A stretch of 64,000 bases of DNA from the NCBI RefSeq assembly GCF_038096175.1, contig NZ_CP151099.1, positions 6,674,001-6,738,000 of the forward strand, written 5' to 3'. This document shows, in pieces, positions 42,321 through 51,603 of this stretch. The notes under the pieces are model-generated. The model was given only the letters and a program-made list of their open reading frames with translations, did not search any database and was not told the DNA's origin. This DNA is from Nostoc sp. UHCC 0302 (lineage in GTDB: Bacteria; Cyanobacteriota; Cyanobacteriia; Cyanobacteriales; Nostocaceae). Each line of letters starts with the position of its first letter. The first letter of the stretch is position 1. The position numbers and the translations under genes are program-made.

Positions 42321-43745
42321 CTATTCTCTAGTAATCGGTATATCTAACCAATTGCTCAATTCCTGAGCTAGCCATTCGATTTCTGGTTCGGAGTTAATCA
42401 CACCGCCAGAACCAGCGAGTTGATACTTGTGTACTCCTGCCCAAATAAACAATTGGGGCGTAACCTCAATTCTAGTACCGCTGCTCAAATCTATCTCATA
42501 GCTTTTAGGAATATAAACGAGCTTACGTATATGCTGTCGAGGCGTTGCACGGGTACGGTTGAATTTCAATCCCAATAAATCGTTGATAAAGCTAATTTGC
42601 TTTTGATCTAAACGCAGGCGGATGCGTCCAAATAGATGAAAGAGAAATGTATACATCATCACAAAGCCAGCACCCCAAAAAGGAAGTGAGAATAAGGCAA
42701 AAGGGATGTTGATCGGAAAAGGAGTATAGAGAGCGCCTATTGTCCAAAATAGGATAAATGAATTCCAGGCGATCGCAAACACACCTGTAAAGACTATTGA
42801 AGGATGAAAACCAATCGGTGGAATGATAATTTCTAGAGAATTCCAAGTTTTAGTTAGTTGAATTCTGCTACCTGCTGGTTTACCAACAGCTAAAGCCTTA
42901 TCAATTTCAAACTGTGGCTCATCTAAAGTTTTCAGTGCTTCTGAGGCAGAACTCAAACGCCGCTCTAAACTAGGTTCAGTCAGCGACTTTAACCAACGAG
43001 TCAAACTAGGGCTAAGATTAGCTACTTGCTCAAACTGAATGCAAAAATCCTTTTGGGGTAAATCGGCTGGATGAGTACCTGTCACTAGGTAAATCAACGT
43101 CGTGCCTAAACTATAAAGGTCTGAGGCTGCAACAGCACGTCCACCAAATTGCTCCTGTGGCATATAACCATAGGTTCCGACTACAGTTCGAGTTCCACTT
43201 TCTGTAGCGAGGACAGTTTGTACAGAACCAAAATCTATCAAATAAACTTGGCCTACACTATTGCCAGAGCGTTCCCCTAATAAAATGTTGCTAGGCTTGA
43301 TATCACGGTGGATTACAGGCGGATACAGCCCATGTAGATAAATCAGAATCTCTAAAAGTGCTTTGGCTATCTGTTTGATTTCAGCTTCTGTAAAAGTCCG
43401 CCCAGATTGTAGATATTGCTCTAAAGTTTGGGCTGGGATATAAGTTTGTACTAAGGCAAATCCTTTAATTTCAGGTAAATTAACTTCAAAATAGTCTAAA
43501 TAACGAGGAATTGAAGGATGTGACAAAGATTTTAAAGTTTCAGCTTCCCGCTCAAACAACTTGAGATCATCCCATTCAAAATCATTGCCAAAAGAGAGTA
43601 ACTTGACAACTACCAATTCACCACTAATTTTATCCCGCGCTAACAGCGTCCGCCGCCCTGCTTTTTTTCCTAACAGCTGCTGAACTTCGTAGCGTGAACC
43701 CAAGCTATCGCCCTCAAGCGACTCACCTAATATTTTTCCAATCAT
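42321..43745 (-). CDS. Membrane-associated Ser/Thr protein kinase
   Basis: ATG 43745 gives 474 residues. The kinase domain (about 15-270) has the ATP loop LLGKKAGRRTLLA (degenerate for GxGxxG), the conserved VVKLL lysine, the catalytic HRDIKPSNILL and DFGSVQ, where Gly is followed by Ser. Two membrane spans follow (about 315-355: FTGVFAIAWNSFILFWTIG, FALFSLPFWGAGFVMMYTF), then a C-terminal soluble domain (about 365-474). Kinases with this layout are common in filamentous cyanobacteria; targets are unknown. The altered glycine-rich loop may reduce activity. Confidence 0.9.
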   Translation of the reverse strand: MIGKILGESLEGDSLGSRYEVQQLLGKKAGRRTLLARDKISGELVVVKLLSFGNDFEWDDLKLFEREAETLKSLSHPSIPRYLDYFEVNLPEIKGFALVQTYIPAQTLEQYLQSGRTFTEAEIKQIAKALLEILIYLHGLYPPVIHRDIKPSNILLGERSGNSVGQVYLIDFGSVQTVLATESGTRTVVGTYGYMPQEQFGGRAVAASDLYSLGTTLIYLVTGTHPADLPQKDFCIQFEQVANLSPSLTRWLKSLTEPSLERRLSSASEALKTLDEPQFEIDKALAVGKPAGSRIQLTKTWNSLEIIIPPIGFHPSIVFTGVFAIAWNSFILFWTIGALYTPFPINIPFALFSLPFWGAGFVMMYTFLFHLFGRIRLRLDQKQISFINDLLGLKFNRTRATPRQHIRKLVYIPKSYEIDLSSGTRIEVTPQLFIWAGVHKYQLAGSGGVINSEPEIEWLAQELSNWLDIPITRE

Positions 43746-43839
43746 TATCAATTTTTATAATGCTACGTTTGCAAGGTCTCCATAGCTAATAGCTCGTCGA
43801 ATTGGCAAGCCGATATTTTTAGTATAGTTGTGTAATTCT

Positions 43840-44442
43840 ATGCCTTCCCAACTTTGGCCTTACATTACCCCTGGTATTCCCGATGAATTATTTGAGCATT
43901 TGCCAGGGATTCCCCTTAGCCAGCGAGAAGTCCGGCTGCTATTGATTGCCCAACTACGGTTAAAACCCGATTCAGTATTATGGGATATTGGTGCAGGGAC
44001 AGGTACAATTCCAGTAGAGGTGGGATTACTTTGTCCCAACGCGCAGATTATCGCTGTAGAAAGGGATGAAGAAGTAGCTAGTTTAATCAAACGCAACTGC
44101 GATCGCTTTGAAGTCAATAATGTCGAAGTCATTGAAGGGAGCGCCCCAGAGTGTTTGCATGAGCTTAAGGTGACTCCTCACCGCGTTTGTATTGAAGGAG
44201 GACGCCCCATTCAGGAAATTTTGCAAGCTGCATGGAGTTATTTACCACCATCAGGTCGAGTTGTTGCCACAGCTGTTAATCTTGAGAGCTTGTATGCTAT
44301 TTCTCAGACTTTTTCCCAGTTAAGAGCGAGAAATATAGAAGTTGTCCAATCTGCGGTCAACCGTTTAGAAACACGCGGCTTTTCTCAAACCTTTGCAGCT
44401 GTCGATCCCATTTTTATCCTCAGTGGTGAGAAACTGGACTAG
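43840..44442 (+). CDS. cbiT: Precorrin-6Y C5,15-methyltransferase subunit CbiT
   Basis: ATG 43840 (MPSQLWPYITPGIPDELFEH) gives 200 residues; a TTG at 43828 is rejected. The SAM-binding DIGAGTGTIPVEVGLL and IIAVERDEEVASLIKRN, and the CbiT-specific GIPDELF and GGRPIQEIL, are present. It methylates C15 and decarboxylates the acetate side chain at C12 in cobalamin synthesis. In many organisms it is fused to CbiE as CobL; here it stands alone. It precedes a long STRR tract and cdsA. Confidence 0.9.
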   Translation: MPSQLWPYITPGIPDELFEHLPGIPLSQREVRLLLIAQLRLKPDSVLWDIGAGTGTIPVEVGLLCPNAQIIAVERDEEVASLIKRNCDRFEVNNVEVIEGSAPECLHELKVTPHRVCIEGGRPIQEILQAAWSYLPPSGRVVATAVNLESLYAISQTFSQLRARNIEVVQSAVNRLETRGFSQTFAAVDPIFILSGEKLD

Positions 44443-44612
44443 GGACTAGGGACTGGGGGCTGGGGACTAGGGCCTAGGGACTAGGGACTAGGGACTAGGG
44501 ACTGGGAACTAGGAAAAAGCTTACCAATACCCAATACCCAATACCCAATACCCAATACCCAATACCTAATCCCCAGTACCCAATCCCCAGTACCCAATCC
44601 CCAATGCCCCAT
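44443..44612. repeat. STRR heptamer arrays (GGGACTA)n and (CCAATAC)n
   Basis: The 183-bp gap between cbiT and cdsA is almost entirely heptamer repeats: GGGACTA/GGGACTG units at 44443-44513, then five consecutive CCAATAC units (44524-44561) continuing as CCCAGTA/CCCAATC variants to 44612. These are the short tandemly repeated repetitive sequences typical of heterocystous cyanobacteria. Confidence 0.9.
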
Positions 44613-44625
44613 CCCAAATACTTCT

Positions 44626-45513
44626 ATGCCTTGGTCTCGGATTATTAGTGGAATTGTTGCGATCGCCCTTGCTCTTAGTGCAACCCTTTTAGGAGGTTGG
44701 TACTTTACTGCCATGTTTGCGGTGGTAGTCTTTTTGGGCCAACAAGAATATTTTAATTTGGTACGAGCCAGAGGCATAGCTCCCGCCGCTAAAACTACCA
44801 TAGCTTTCAGTCTCATCTTGCTAGGTATTTGTACCCTTGATGGCAGTTTAGCGGACGCTGTGATGCCAATAGCTGGTACGCTTATATGTTTTTATCTGTT
44901 ATTTCAGCCTAAATTTGCCACGATCGCGGATGTTTCTGCTTCTATCATGGGGCTATTTTATGTAGGTTATTTGCCAAGTTTTTGGGTGCGGTTGCGAGCG
45001 ATCGATAGTGCTACTTTTAGCAATCTCCCATTAGGGGGTTATTGGCCCACAAATTGGACAGATTTTTGGGGCGAGGTAAATTTCAACTCTCTACCACGAG
45101 GTTTGACTATTACACTGCTGACTTTCTTGTGTATTTGGGCAGCAGACATTGGTGCTTACATTATTGGCAAATTCTTTGGGAAAACCCGTCTGTCTGAAAT
45201 CAGTCCTAAAAAAACCGTAGAAGGTGCGATCTTTGGCATTACTTCTAGTCTAGTTGTAGCTTTGGGTGGCGCTTATTATCTCCACTTTCCCAGATCCCCC
45301 CTCACTGGTTTAGCACTGGGTTTACTGATTGGTATTGCTAGTCTTTTAGGCGACCTTACTGAGTCTATGCTCAAGCGAGATGCTGGAGTCAAGGATTCCG
45401 GGCAGTTAATCCCCGGACACGGTGGAATCTTAGACCGCACTGACAGTTATATTTTCACGGCTCCTTTGGTTTACTATTTTGTGACACTACTATTGCCGCT
45501 ACTAGCAAATTAA
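44626..45513 (+). CDS. cdsA: Phosphatidate cytidylyltransferase
   Basis: This 295-residue protein has about eight membrane helices. The C-terminal signature [20 protein letters not shown] followed by [16 protein letters not shown] is the CdsA active site with its metal-binding aspartates. It makes CDP-diacylglycerol from phosphatidate and CTP, the precursor of phosphatidylglycerol needed by photosystems. Start ATG 44626 follows directly on the repeat array. Confidence 0.97.
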   Translation: MPWSRIISGIVAIALALSATLLGGWYFTAMFAVVVFLGQQEYFNLVRARGIAPAAKTTIAFSLILLGICTLDGSLADAVMPIAGTLICFYLLFQPKFATIADVSASIMGLFYVGYLPSFWVRLRAIDSATFSNLPLGGYWPTNWTDFWGEVNFNSLPRGLTITLLTFLCIWAADIGAYIIGKFFGKTRLSEISPKKTVEGAIFGITSSLVVALGGAYYLHFPRSPLTGLALGLLIGIASLLGDLTESMLKRDAGVKDSGQLIPGHGGILDRTDSYIFTAPLVYYFVTLLLPLLAN

Positions 45514-45806
45514 TTAGATATGGGCATTGGGCATTTATCCTCTGCCCCTCGGTCACTGAGCGGCTTGCCTTGAGCGTATCGCTAAAGCGAAAGCTTCGCT
45601 AACGCCTACGTTCTCGCAGAGAAGCCGAAAGGAGCCGTAAATCCTGCGGCATAGCTGCGCTTAGGGCGCAGCCTCTCGTAGAGAAGTGCTACTTCCTCTA
45701 CTCCCTCATCTCCCCCATTTTTTCCGCTCCATAATCCTGACTGTTCTTGTTTTAAGAACCGATATATTATTTAAAATAAGAAGAGAGCATTTTTGATTTT
45801 TAACCA
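45514..45806. other. Repeat-rich intergenic region
   Basis: About 290 bp between cdsA and the DUF2993 gene with no ORF. It is packed with short palindromes, including GCTAAAGCGAAAGCTTCGCT and CTCGCAGAGAAGCCG, and the 45-bp dispersed repeat at 45643-45689. Confidence 0.6.
45643..45689 (-). repeat. 45-bp dispersed repeat, copy 2
   Basis: On the minus strand this segment matches 11712-11757 (CACTTCTCTACGAGAGGCTG...GCAGCTATGCCGCAGG) with one substitution in the hairpin loop. The copies are in opposite orientation, 34 kb apart. Confidence 0.75.
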
Positions 45807-46520
45807 TCAAGGGTTAACATTAATTCGCCCGTGGCACACTAGCTTGCCTGGGGTCAGCGTTAGTTCTCGGATACTAACATCTGACCCAAGATCCAAATTA
45901 TACCCACCATTACCTTCTAGTAGCGCTCCTTGACCATGCTGCGTGTAGATGTGTGTCAGTTGTAATACCTGAGTATCGACTAACTCTAAACCCACACAAA
46001 CCTCCAGAGGCGTTGCTTGAGTGTTGGGAAGTTGGATGCCACGCAGTATAATTTGGTTATTCTCAAGGAGAATCTTTTGCCAGTTAATAGGCTGGGATTC
46101 TGGAGAGTATTCTGGTAAAAGCTTAACTAGTACATCATTGAAAGCAGAAGATAATAAGTCAGATGAGAGAGAAGAGTTAAGATCCTTCTCGTCTACAATC
46201 AAGTCGCCAACTACTGGGACTATTTCTAATAGCCGTAGAGGCTGACCTTTAAGTATTGAGCCAATGTTTACCCGAATATTTTCTGCCACTATTTGAATTT
46301 GCGTTACAAGGAGACCTTGATAAACTGCATTAGTAGCAAATATAGATACTGAGGGAATACGCCCAGAGAGGATTTGGCGATCGCTTGCTTTAATCTCTAC
46401 TTCTAATTGAGATACTTCGCTAACTTGCGATCTCAACCAAAGCTTGAGTGCGGTTGTCAGTACTTGCGTAATTATCCTGATCTTACTTGCATTTGTTGAT
46501 TGGAAGTTTTTCTCTGGCAT
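45807..46520 (-). CDS. DUF2993 (LmeA-like) protein
   Basis: This 237-residue protein carries the DUF2993 pattern LRSQVSEVSQLEVEIKASDRQILSGRIPSVSI and the central DLIVDEKDLNSSLSSDLLSSAFNDVLVKLL. The family adopts a lipid-binding tubular fold; LmeA of mycobacteria binds phosphoinositides in the periplasm. No signal peptide is evident here. Cyanobacterial members are frequent and uncharacterised. It is divergent from rluB. Confidence 0.88.
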   Translation of the reverse strand: MPEKNFQSTNASKIRIITQVLTTALKLWLRSQVSEVSQLEVEIKASDRQILSGRIPSVSIFATNAVYQGLLVTQIQIVAENIRVNIGSILKGQPLRLLEIVPVVGDLIVDEKDLNSSLSSDLLSSAFNDVLVKLLPEYSPESQPINWQKILLENNQIILRGIQLPNTQATPLEVCVGLELVDTQVLQLTHIYTQHGQGALLEGNGGYNLDLGSDVSIRELTLTPGKLVCHGRINVNP

Positions 46521-46653
46521 TTAACTACTGCATTTATAAGTATTTGCTAAACAATAGACGAAAGCTAAACAAACCTTAAATGTAACATTTAGGTTTACTT
46601 AGGACAAAATCCAAATATCATGTAATTGTTAACAAAAAATCAGCAATTTCCAC

Positions 46654-47469
46654 ATGGAGGTACGGTTACAAAAAATTCTCGCTCAATGGGGTATTGCCTC
46701 ACGGCGTGAAGCCGAAGTAATGATTCGGCAATCGCGCGTGCGGATAAATGGTGTATTGGCACATTTAGGACAAAAAGTTGATACCGAAAAAGATGCGATC
46801 GTTGTAGATGGTAAGCCGATCTCCGGAAAGCAGCGTCCAGCTTTAATATATTTGTTGCTGCATAAACCAGTTGGGGTAGTTTCAACTTGTGATGACCCAC
46901 AGGGAAGACCGACAGTCCTAGATTTACTACCGAAAGAATTACGCGAAGGTTCAGGTATTCATCCTGTTGGGCGTCTCGATGCAGACTCTACGGGATCATT
47001 AATACTGACAAATGACGGAGACCTGACATTTAAATTAACCCATCCCCGCCATAGTATTTCTAAAACATATCGTGTTTTGGTAAAAGGGCATCCCCCAGAA
47101 GCAGTATTGGAAATCTGGCGTCAGGGTGTGGTGTTGGAGGGAAGAAAAACACGGCCAGCCACGGTACACCTGATAGAACGTTTTGCTGATCAAAGCTGTT
47201 TAGAGATTGTTTTACAGGAGGGAAGAAATCGCCAAATTCGGCGTGTAGCCCAACAGTTGGGATACCCAGTAATCAAGCTGCATCGAACTGCTATAGGTTC
47301 AATTCAATTACAAAGTTCAAAAGAACCCTTTTTAGAAGAGGGTCAATATCGTTTCCTAAAAGATCATGAGATTCGCTTTTTGCAAGATCAGATAAAGCAA
47401 CCTATTAAAGATTCAGCTGAGTTAAGGAGTGTACAAAAGCATGGAATGGCTAAGAAAGAAGAAAAATAA
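46654..47469 (+). CDS. RsuA/RluB/RluE/RluF-family pseudouridine synthase
   Basis: This 271-residue protein has an N-terminal S4 domain (RLQKILAQWGIASRREAEVMIRQ) and a catalytic domain with HPVGRLDADSTGSLILTNDGDL, where the Asp is the catalytic nucleophile, followed by KTYRVLVKG and the RNRQIRRV motif. It isomerises a uridine in rRNA, most like RluB in the S4-containing group. Its C-terminal 29 bases overlap the RodZ-like gene, so the two are co-transcribed. Confidence 0.93.
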   Translation: MEVRLQKILAQWGIASRREAEVMIRQSRVRINGVLAHLGQKVDTEKDAIVVDGKPISGKQRPALIYLLLHKPVGVVSTCDDPQGRPTVLDLLPKELREGSGIHPVGRLDADSTGSLILTNDGDLTFKLTHPRHSISKTYRVLVKGHPPEAVLEIWRQGVVLEGRKTRPATVHLIERFADQSCLEIVLQEGRNRQIRRVAQQLGYPVIKLHRTAIGSIQLQSSKEPFLEEGQYRFLKDHEIRFLQDQIKQPIKDSAELRSVQKHGMAKKEEK

Positions 47470-48256
47470 TCAGCAGGTAGCACTTGCATTAGAGCAACAA
47501 AGAGCCGAAAAGTTGGCAATAATGGGCGCTCAACTTTTGGCATTGCGTCAAGAACAGGGTCTATCCCTAGAGCAAGTAGTCATGTTGACGAAAATTCCTC
47601 GGCGGCTGTTGCAGGCGATTGAAGAAGGTAATTTCAATGATCTGCCAGAACCAGTCTATATTCAGGGTTTACTCAGGCAATTTGCCGATGCATTAGGTAT
47701 TAATGGAACGAAATTTGCCAGCACATTTCCTATTAGTTCTCAACAAGCAAATCCTAAATTTACTGGTAAAACTCCACGTTTAGGCCAATTACGCCCAATT
47801 CATCTTTATTTTCTTTACATATTTCTAATTGTATGCACTGTAAATGGCTTATCTCAGTTATTGAATAATGCCACGCTACAAGTAAGTAACAGCCAAAATT
47901 CACCAGACTCAGAAAAAGAGTACGTTGTCAAACCGGAAGCAGCCCAAGCACAAGAGTCACTAAAAGTTAAACCCGTCAGTGACAATCTCAACAGTTTAAA
48001 AGAAACTCAGGCAGTACAGATTGGTGTCACCTTAAAAGCTTCATCCTGGATTCGCGTAATAGCTGATGGCAAAACGGAGTTTGAGGGTACTCTCCCAGAG
48101 GGAACTCACCGCACTTGGAAAGCCCAAGAACAATTGACAGTAAAAACTGATAATGCTGGTGGGGTATTGATGAGTGTCAATCAGGAGAAAGCCAAAGAAA
48201 TGGGAGAACCAGGGAAAATGGAAGAAATTCAAATTGCGGCTAAGCCCAAGTTTTGA
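47441..48256 (+). CDS. RodZ-like HTH membrane protein
   Basis: ATG 47441 follows AAGGAG at 11 bases; a GTG at 47429 overlaps that site and is rejected. The 271-residue protein has a Cro-type helix-turn-helix (LLALRQEQGLSLEQVVMLTK and PRRLLQAIEEGNFNDLPEP), a membrane span (HLYFLYIFLIVCTVNGLSQLL) and a C-terminal DUF4115 domain (VTLKASSWIRVIADGKTEFE). This is the RodZ architecture, which ties MreB filaments to the membrane for cell shape. Filamentous cyanobacteria often have several variants, so the exact role is uncertain. Confidence 0.88.
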   Translation: MEWLRKKKNNQQVALALEQQRAEKLAIMGAQLLALRQEQGLSLEQVVMLTKIPRRLLQAIEEGNFNDLPEPVYIQGLLRQFADALGINGTKFASTFPISSQQANPKFTGKTPRLGQLRPIHLYFLYIFLIVCTVNGLSQLLNNATLQVSNSQNSPDSEKEYVVKPEAAQAQESLKVKPVSDNLNSLKETQAVQIGVTLKASSWIRVIADGKTEFEGTLPEGTHRTWKAQEQLTVKTDNAGGVLMSVNQEKAKEMGEPGKMEEIQIAAKPKF

Positions 48257-48300
48257 GAAGAAGATAGGGACAAAGGGAGCAGGGGAGAGAATAATAACTC

Positions 48301-48373
48301 CTAATTCTTGTACAGACGCGATTAATCGCGTCTCTTCCTAATTCTTGTACAGACGCGATTAATCGCGTCTCTA
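48301..48373. repeat. Direct duplication of a GACGCGAT palindrome
   Basis: CTAATTCTTGTACAGACGCG continues to ATTAATCGCGTCTCT at 48301 and again at 48338, a period of 37 bp. Each unit contains the full palindrome. It lies between the convergent RodZ-like and malQ genes. Confidence 0.85.
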
Positions 48374-48391
48374 CTCCTAACTAACCACTCT

Positions 48392-49900
48392 TTACTCAGT
48401 TTTAGGGGCGCGGCCATTCAGTCTGGTAAGATTTTTCAAGCGATCGCCTAATTCTTGTGTCAAATCTGCCGCTTGATAGCGCCACTCCCAGTTACCTTCA
48501 GCATGACTGGGAAAATTCATCCGCGCTTCGTTTCCCAACCCTAAAACATCCTGCAAAGGAATAAGCGCTTGGTTGGCTACGGAACTCAAAGCCAGGCGAA
48601 TGAGATCCCAGTGGATACCATCATCACTAATACAACCTAAATAAAGCAACAAACTTTGCTTTTCGTTGTCACTAGCTGTATTGAACCAGCCCACAGTTGT
48701 GTCGTTGTCGTGAGTCCCGGTATAAACTACAGCATTTCGTGGGTAATTGAATGGTAAAAACGGATTACCGGGATCAGAACCAAAGGCAAATTGCAGAACT
48801 TTCATACCTGGAAATTCAAACTTGTCTCGCAGCTCTTCTACCTCTGGCGTAATTACCCCTAAATCTTCTGCCAAGACAGGTAGTTTGCCTAATTTCTGTC
48901 TAATCACTTCAAAAAAAGTATCACCTGGTGCTTTAATCCATTTGCCATTCATAGCAGTTTCTTCCCCTTGCGGCACAGACCAAAAAGCCTCGAACCCCCG
49001 GAAGTGGTCAATGCGAATAATATCTACATAATCCAGCATTGCCTCAAAACGTTGCACCCACCACTTAAAGTCTTGTTGTTGCAATGCCTCCCAGTCATAA
49101 ACTGGATTGCCCCATAATTGACCAGTCTCGCTAAAGTAATCTGGTGGGACTCCTGCCATTTGTGCGGCTTCTCCTGTCTTTTCATCTAAGGAAAAAATAT
49201 CAGGATGCGCCCATACATCTGCACTATCGTGAGCTACGTAGATGGGGATATCACCAATAATATCTATACCACGTTGATTGGCGTAGCTTTTTAGCTCCGA
49301 CCACTGGCGGAAAAACTGAAATTGAATGAACTTGTAATAAAAAATTTCTCCATTGAGCCGACGCTGTACCTGATCTAATGCTTGGGGTTCACGTTTGACT
49401 AGTTCTGGTTCCCATTTATGCCAGCTTGCACCATCATTAGCGTCTTTGAGCGCCATGAATAAGGCGTAATTATCTAGCCAGTAGGCTTTGCTGTCGCAAA
49501 ATCTTGCAAAATCTTGCTGCTGTGTGGGGTTAGCATTAGCTCTAAAGTTTTCACAGGCTTTTTTTAATAGCCCAATCTTAATCGGTACAACCTGCTCAAA
49601 ATTTACCTTTTCTACTGGAAATGCTGGTAAGTTGGCAAAGTCTCCTTCAGCTAGTAAACCCTCATCTAGCAGTTTTTCTGGGCTAATTAGCAAGGGATTC
49701 CCTGCCATTGCCGAGTAGGACATATACGGAGAATTACCGTATCCAGTGGGGCCTAATGGTAAAACTTGCCAATATTGTTGATAGGTCTGTTGGAGAAAAT
49801 CAATGAAACGGTAGGCTTCTAAACCTAAATCTCCGATACCGAATCGACTGGGAAAAGAAGTAGGATGCAACAAAATGCCGCTTGATCTGGGAAAAGGCAT
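48392..49900 (-). CDS. malQ: 4-alpha-glucanotransferase (amylomaltase)
   Basis: This 502-residue GH77 enzyme has the catalytic Asp in IRIDHFRGFEAFWSVP, the acid/base Glu in LAEDLGVITPEVEEL, the transition-state Asp in TGTHDNDTTVGW and the N-terminal SRFGIGDLG and YQQYWQVLPLGPTG. It disproportionates malto-oligosaccharides during glycogen turnover in the cytoplasm. It is monocistronic. Confidence 0.98.
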   Translation of the reverse strand: MPFPRSSGILLHPTSFPSRFGIGDLGLEAYRFIDFLQQTYQQYWQVLPLGPTGYGNSPYMSYSAMAGNPLLISPEKLLDEGLLAEGDFANLPAFPVEKVNFEQVVPIKIGLLKKACENFRANANPTQQQDFARFCDSKAYWLDNYALFMALKDANDGASWHKWEPELVKREPQALDQVQRRLNGEIFYYKFIQFQFFRQWSELKSYANQRGIDIIGDIPIYVAHDSADVWAHPDIFSLDEKTGEAAQMAGVPPDYFSETGQLWGNPVYDWEALQQQDFKWWVQRFEAMLDYVDIIRIDHFRGFEAFWSVPQGEETAMNGKWIKAPGDTFFEVIRQKLGKLPVLAEDLGVITPEVEELRDKFEFPGMKVLQFAFGSDPGNPFLPFNYPRNAVVYTGTHDNDTTVGWFNTASDNEKQSLLLYLGCISDDGIHWDLIRLALSSVANQALIPLQDVLGLGNEARMNFPSHAEGNWEWRYQAADLTQELGDRLKNLTRLNGRAPKTE

Positions 49901-50094
49901 AGTGAACCTTAATTATGGGAAGGAGCGATTTTATTAATACACGGTGGGTTCGGCGCGATCGCCCAAGGGCATTGGCAAAGCCAATCGCATCGAATCTATC
50001 ACGTAACAGTATTTGCAGGATAAATCAAGTAAACTCTTTTTGTCTTTTGTGAAAAACCAATGACCAATGACCAATGACCAATGACAAATAACTT

Positions 50095-50526
50095 ATGAGT
50101 TACCGAAATCCTACACCGACAGTTGATATCATCATCGAACTAGTAGATCGACCTCATCGACCAATAGTGTTAATTGAAAGACATAATCCACCCCTAGGTT
50201 GGGCGCTTCCTGGTGGTTTTGTGGATTATGGCGAACCTGTGGAAGTGGCGGCGCGGCGGGAGGCTGAGGAAGAAACGGGTTTACAGGTGGAGTTGATTGA
50301 ACAATTACTGGTATATTCTGACCCCAGTCGTGATCCCCGCCAGCATACAATTAGCATTGTGTTTTTGGCTACAGCATCGGGAGAACCTCAAGCTGGGGAT
50401 GATGCCAAGAGTGTAGGTATTTTTGAGTCTTGGGATGTACCGAGTAATTTGTGTTTTGACCACGACAAGATTCTACGGGATTATTGGCAGTATCGGCATT
50501 ATGGGATACGTCCGAGGTTAGGTTAG
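50095..50526 (+). CDS. Nudix hydrolase, ADP-ribose pyrophosphatase type
   Basis: This 143-residue protein has the Nudix box [20 protein letters not shown] followed by ETGLQV, then [20 protein letters not shown], a pattern typical of ADP-ribose hydrolases near MutT-like proteins. It is smaller than and distinct from the Nudix protein at 29638-30132. It probably clears ADP-ribose or an NAD-related metabolite; the substrate is inferred. It is divergent from malQ. Confidence 0.92.
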   Translation: MSYRNPTPTVDIIIELVDRPHRPIVLIERHNPPLGWALPGGFVDYGEPVEVAARREAEEETGLQVELIEQLLVYSDPSRDPRQHTISIVFLATASGEPQAGDDAKSVGIFESWDVPSNLCFDHDKILRDYWQYRHYGIRPRLG

Positions 50527-50635
50527 AGTAACGAACCGCAGAGGCGCAGAGGTCGCAGAGAGAGGGGAAGAGGGGAATATCTGTGACACAGAATCCTTGC
50601 GATTATACTGTGTCAAGGGTATTTAATGGTGCATT

Positions 50636-51603
50636 ATGGTTGCTAAGGAACTGTTAGAGAAATACGCACAAGGTCAACGGAAGTTTCATTCAGAAAATTT
50701 GAGAGGAGTAGACCTTAAAGGTGCAAATCTGAGCGGAATAGACTTAACAAGTGCAGATTTGACGGGAGCAGATTTGAATGATGCAAACCTGAGTAACGCA
50801 CTTCTTCAAAACACAAATCTTACTAGGGCATCTCTGACAAGCGCAAACTTAAGTGGTTTGGTGGAAAGTTCTCGTTTAAATTTAAGTTGGGCAGACCTGA
50901 TACCATTTCACGAAATTATTGATACATATCACTTTTCTTGCTTCCCCTGCTTCAAGAGCCTCAATAGCCTCAAGAGCTTGCCCATGTTATCAACCTTAAA
51001 GTGAAACGGTATGAGCAGAGCTGATTTAAGAAAGGCAACCCTAAATATCGCGAACTTTAGTAATGCCAACCTCGATAATGCTAATTTGAGTGATGCCAAT
51101 CTAGAATCTGCCAATTTCACTGAAGCCTTTTTGAAAGAAGGAAATTTTGTTAGAGCAAACCTAAATAACGCTAATTTCACTGGGGCTAACTTGTTTGGAG
51201 CTGATTTGAGTCAAGCAAATCTAACTCGTATCATACTCAAAGATGCTAATTTACAGAGATCAAAATTCGGGGTGTTAATTTATCTCAAAAGGATTTGTCT
51301 AGCATGAATCTAGCGGAGGCTGATCTAGGTGCTGCAAATCTTAGAAATGTAAATTTCAGAAAAGCCTGTCTAAAAGAGACAAATTTAGAGAGAGCAGATT
51401 TACAACAAGCAGATTTAATGAAAGCAAATCTGAAAGGAGCAAATCTTAGCAAAGCCGACTTAACTGGATCAAATATCTATGGGGCGAACCTTCAAGATGC
51501 AGACCTAACTGGTGCGATAATGCCTGATGGAGAAGTTTACCAACCGATTGCCTCTGAGATGGAAATCGGTAAACAGGTAGCATCGTTAGAGAAAGTGATA
51601 TCT
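50636..51603 (+). pseudogene. Pentapeptide-repeat protein broken by a MITE and a frameshift
   Basis: The frame begins MVAKELLEKYAQGQRKFHSE and runs into A(D/N)LxX pentapeptides, predicted to form a right-handed quadrilateral beta-helix. At 50901-51011 a MITE interrupts it and supplies an in-frame TGA (51002-51004). Pentapeptides resume (ADLRK, ATLNI, ANFSN) until an A-run at 51262-51265, where one missing A shifts the frame; the next frame continues [15 protein letters not shown] to [11 protein letters not shown]. Without both lesions the gene would be one continuous repeat protein. The final frame has no stop before ridA and runs into it. Confidence 0.85.
50901..51011. mobile_element. 111-bp MITE inside the pentapeptide gene
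   Basis: Ends are TACCATTTCAC (50901-50911) and GTGAAACGGTA (51001-51011), inverted with one mismatch; a second matching patch TTGATA/TATCAA lies 8 bp further in. The flanking TGA at 50898-50900 and 51012-51014 is a 3-bp target duplication. Deleting the element plus one TGA joins GACC-TGA-GCAGAG and restores the coding run ADLSRADLRK, which is exact pentapeptide phase. No transposase is encoded. Confidence 0.88.

Noticed and set aside
44443-44612. Coding potential on the minus strand (Gly/Leu/Tyr repeats)
   Set aside because: The residues simply follow the heptamer DNA repeats; no gene-like start or domain.
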